A stretch of 64,000 nucleotides of DNA from Opitutales bacterium (GTDB taxonomy: Bacteria > Verrucomicrobiota > Verrucomicrobiia > Opitutales > Opitutaceae): the NCBI GenBank assembly GCA_018700525.1, contig JABITN010000196.1, positions 1 to 64,000 on the forward strand, read 5' to 3'. Under the pieces are notes generated by a model, which had not been told where the DNA came from, did not search any database, and saw only the letters and a program-made list of their open reading frames with translations. Position 1 is the first letter of the stretch; every line of letters begins with the position of its first letter. A program made the position numbers and the translations under genes. Below are positions 63,157 to 64,000 of this stretch, in pieces.

Positions 63157-64000
63157 ATGAAGTTCTTTCGCTGCACTCTCGCCATTGCATTCACCAACCT
63201 GGGCCTCGCTAGCTTCGCTCAGGAATTCGCCGACCCGGCGCCTCCTGAAGTTTTTGAACTGGAATCCAAAGCGACCCCCCTTCTCGCTATTCAGAAAGAG
63301 CTCACATTCTACCGATCGCCCAAACCGCTTCCCTACGGAGCCATTACCAACGACTGGAAAGACTTCCTAGGACCCACTCACAATGGGGTTTCGAAAGAAA
63401 CGAAATTATCAAATTCCTTTGGTAAATCCGGGCCCGATAAATTGTGGGAAGTTTCCAAAGGCGAAGGGTACGCTTCGCCTTCGGTTATCGGTGAACGCGT
63501 AGTCCTTTTTCACCGTGTTGGCGACGAATCGATTATAGAATGCCTAAACGCCGAAAACGGCCAGCAGTATTGGAAAACCACTTATCCCACCTTATACCGC
63601 GATCGATACGGATTCAGCAACGGACCGCGCTGCCAGCCAATCAGCGATGGCCACTTCATCTATACTCTGGGAGTCGAAGCTAAACTCACCTGCCTATCGC
63701 TAACAACCGGCCAGCTCATCTGGCAACGCGACCTTAAGACGGAATTCGATCTCACTTTGGACTTCTTCGGCGTAGGGGCGACCCCACTACTCGAAAGCAA
63801 TTCGGTTATTGTCAATGTCGGGTCTCCCGATGGACCCTGTGTCGCCGCATTCGACAAACGCACGGGAGCGATGCAATGGGGAGCAGGCAACGAATGGGGA
63901 CCTAGCTACGCATCACCCATTCCCGCCGATACCGCCGCGGGACGCCGCATATTCGTATTCGCCGGTGGCGAAAGTCGACCCGCGACCGGAGGTCTATTGG
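63157..64000 (+). CDS. PQQ-like beta-propeller secreted protein, 3' end cut
   Basis: The frame is open from the ATG at 63157 (an ATG eight codons upstream is also in frame) to the window end, 281 codons. A signal peptide (about 1-22, ending ASFAQ) precedes WKDFLGPTHNGVSKETKLSN, the opening of PQQ-binding-like repeat proteins common in Planctomycetes and Verrucomicrobia. Repeats of the type GQQYWKTTYPTLYRDRYGFS and KRTGAMQWGAG (propeller blades, with A-x-x-T-G-x-x-x-W) follow. It probably acts in the periplasm; the function is unproven. Confidence 0.85.
   Translation, partial: MKFFRCTLAIAFTNLGLASFAQEFADPAPPEVFELESKATPLLAIQKELTFYRSPKPLPYGAITNDWKDFLGPTHNGVSKETKLSNSFGKSGPDKLWEVSKGEGYASPSVIGERVVLFHRVGDESIIECLNAENGQQYWKTTYPTLYRDRYGFSNGPRCQPISDGHFIYTLGVEAKLTCLSLTTGQLIWQRDLKTEFDLTLDFFGVGATPLLESNSVIVNVGSPDGPCVAAFDKRTGAMQWGAGNEWGPSYASPIPADTAAGRRIFVFAGGESRPATGGLL

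Overview
The window reads as chromosomal housekeeping DNA from a Gram-negative member of the Verrucomicrobiota, probably class Opitutae (Opitutales/Puniceicoccales). The grounds are an LPS and outer-membrane gene set (kdsA, a BamD-like and an LptE-like protein), a VPDSG-type C-terminal sorting signal, an operon of DUF1549/DUF1553, DUF1501 and PSCyt1-type cytochrome proteins typical of Planctomycetes and Verrucomicrobia, both RNase HII and HIII, and a sulfatase relic. This placement is inference from gene content. No rRNA, CRISPR array, prophage or intact insertion sequence was seen.

Layout. 1-6.6 kb: the cut start of rpmJ, YqgE, a Nif3-like protein, aroQ, a 750-base gap with a possible small RNA terminator, a small membrane protein, the rnhC-rnhB pair, mutY and rpsU. 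6.6-11.7 kb: a sulfatase relic, dnaE and a membrane-anchored AsmA-like protein. 11.9-13.4 kb: an accessory patch with two small unknown genes and a VPDSG-CTERM protein. 13.4-22.2 kb: ribD-rdgB (ribD has a ruined deaminase domain), a metallo-hydrolase, leuB, a broken GxxExxY gene between inverted repeats, alaS, rsuA and a parvulin. 22.2-28.3 kb: small secreted and membrane proteins, one of them frameshifted, and the cytochrome operon. 28.5-35.2 kb: kdsA, orn, an S41 peptidase and trpD-glmM-TPR. 35.4-42.8 kb: rpmF-plsX-fabH, the outer-membrane assembly pair, rpe-hpt, a methyltransferase, ppk2 and tRNA-Arg. 43.0-48.6 kb: hpf, a pseudouridine synthase, an MFS transporter and amt-glnB. 48.6-64 kb: aspS, ileS-dksA-like-lspA, trpB-yicC, a STAS protein, aconitase, a peroxiredoxin, a methyltransferase, a MYG1-like protein and the start of a PQQ-propeller protein.

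How the genes work together. Replication and repair (dnaE, rnhB, rnhC, mutY, rdgB), translation (alaS, aspS, ileS, rpmJ, rpmF, rpsU, hpf, tRNA-Arg, pseudouridine synthases), envelope building (kdsA, glmM, plsX, fabH, lspA, BamD-like, LptE-like) and amino-acid synthesis (aroQ, leuB, trpB, trpD) are interleaved. amt and glnB form a nitrogen unit behind a near-perfect sigma-54 promoter.

Most notable points. (1) RibD has lost all its deaminase zinc ligands but kept the reductase, like plant PyrR. (2) A decayed GxxExxY gene lies between 26-bp inverted repeats at alaS. (3) A sigma-54 promoter precedes amt. (4) A DksA-like protein has a histone-like tail and no zinc finger. (5) Two genes are freshly broken or relic (a secreted protein at 23.4 kb, a sulfatase at 6.8 kb). 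(6) The accessory patch has two genes with nearly identical 3' ends. I did not find a clearly new multi-gene system.
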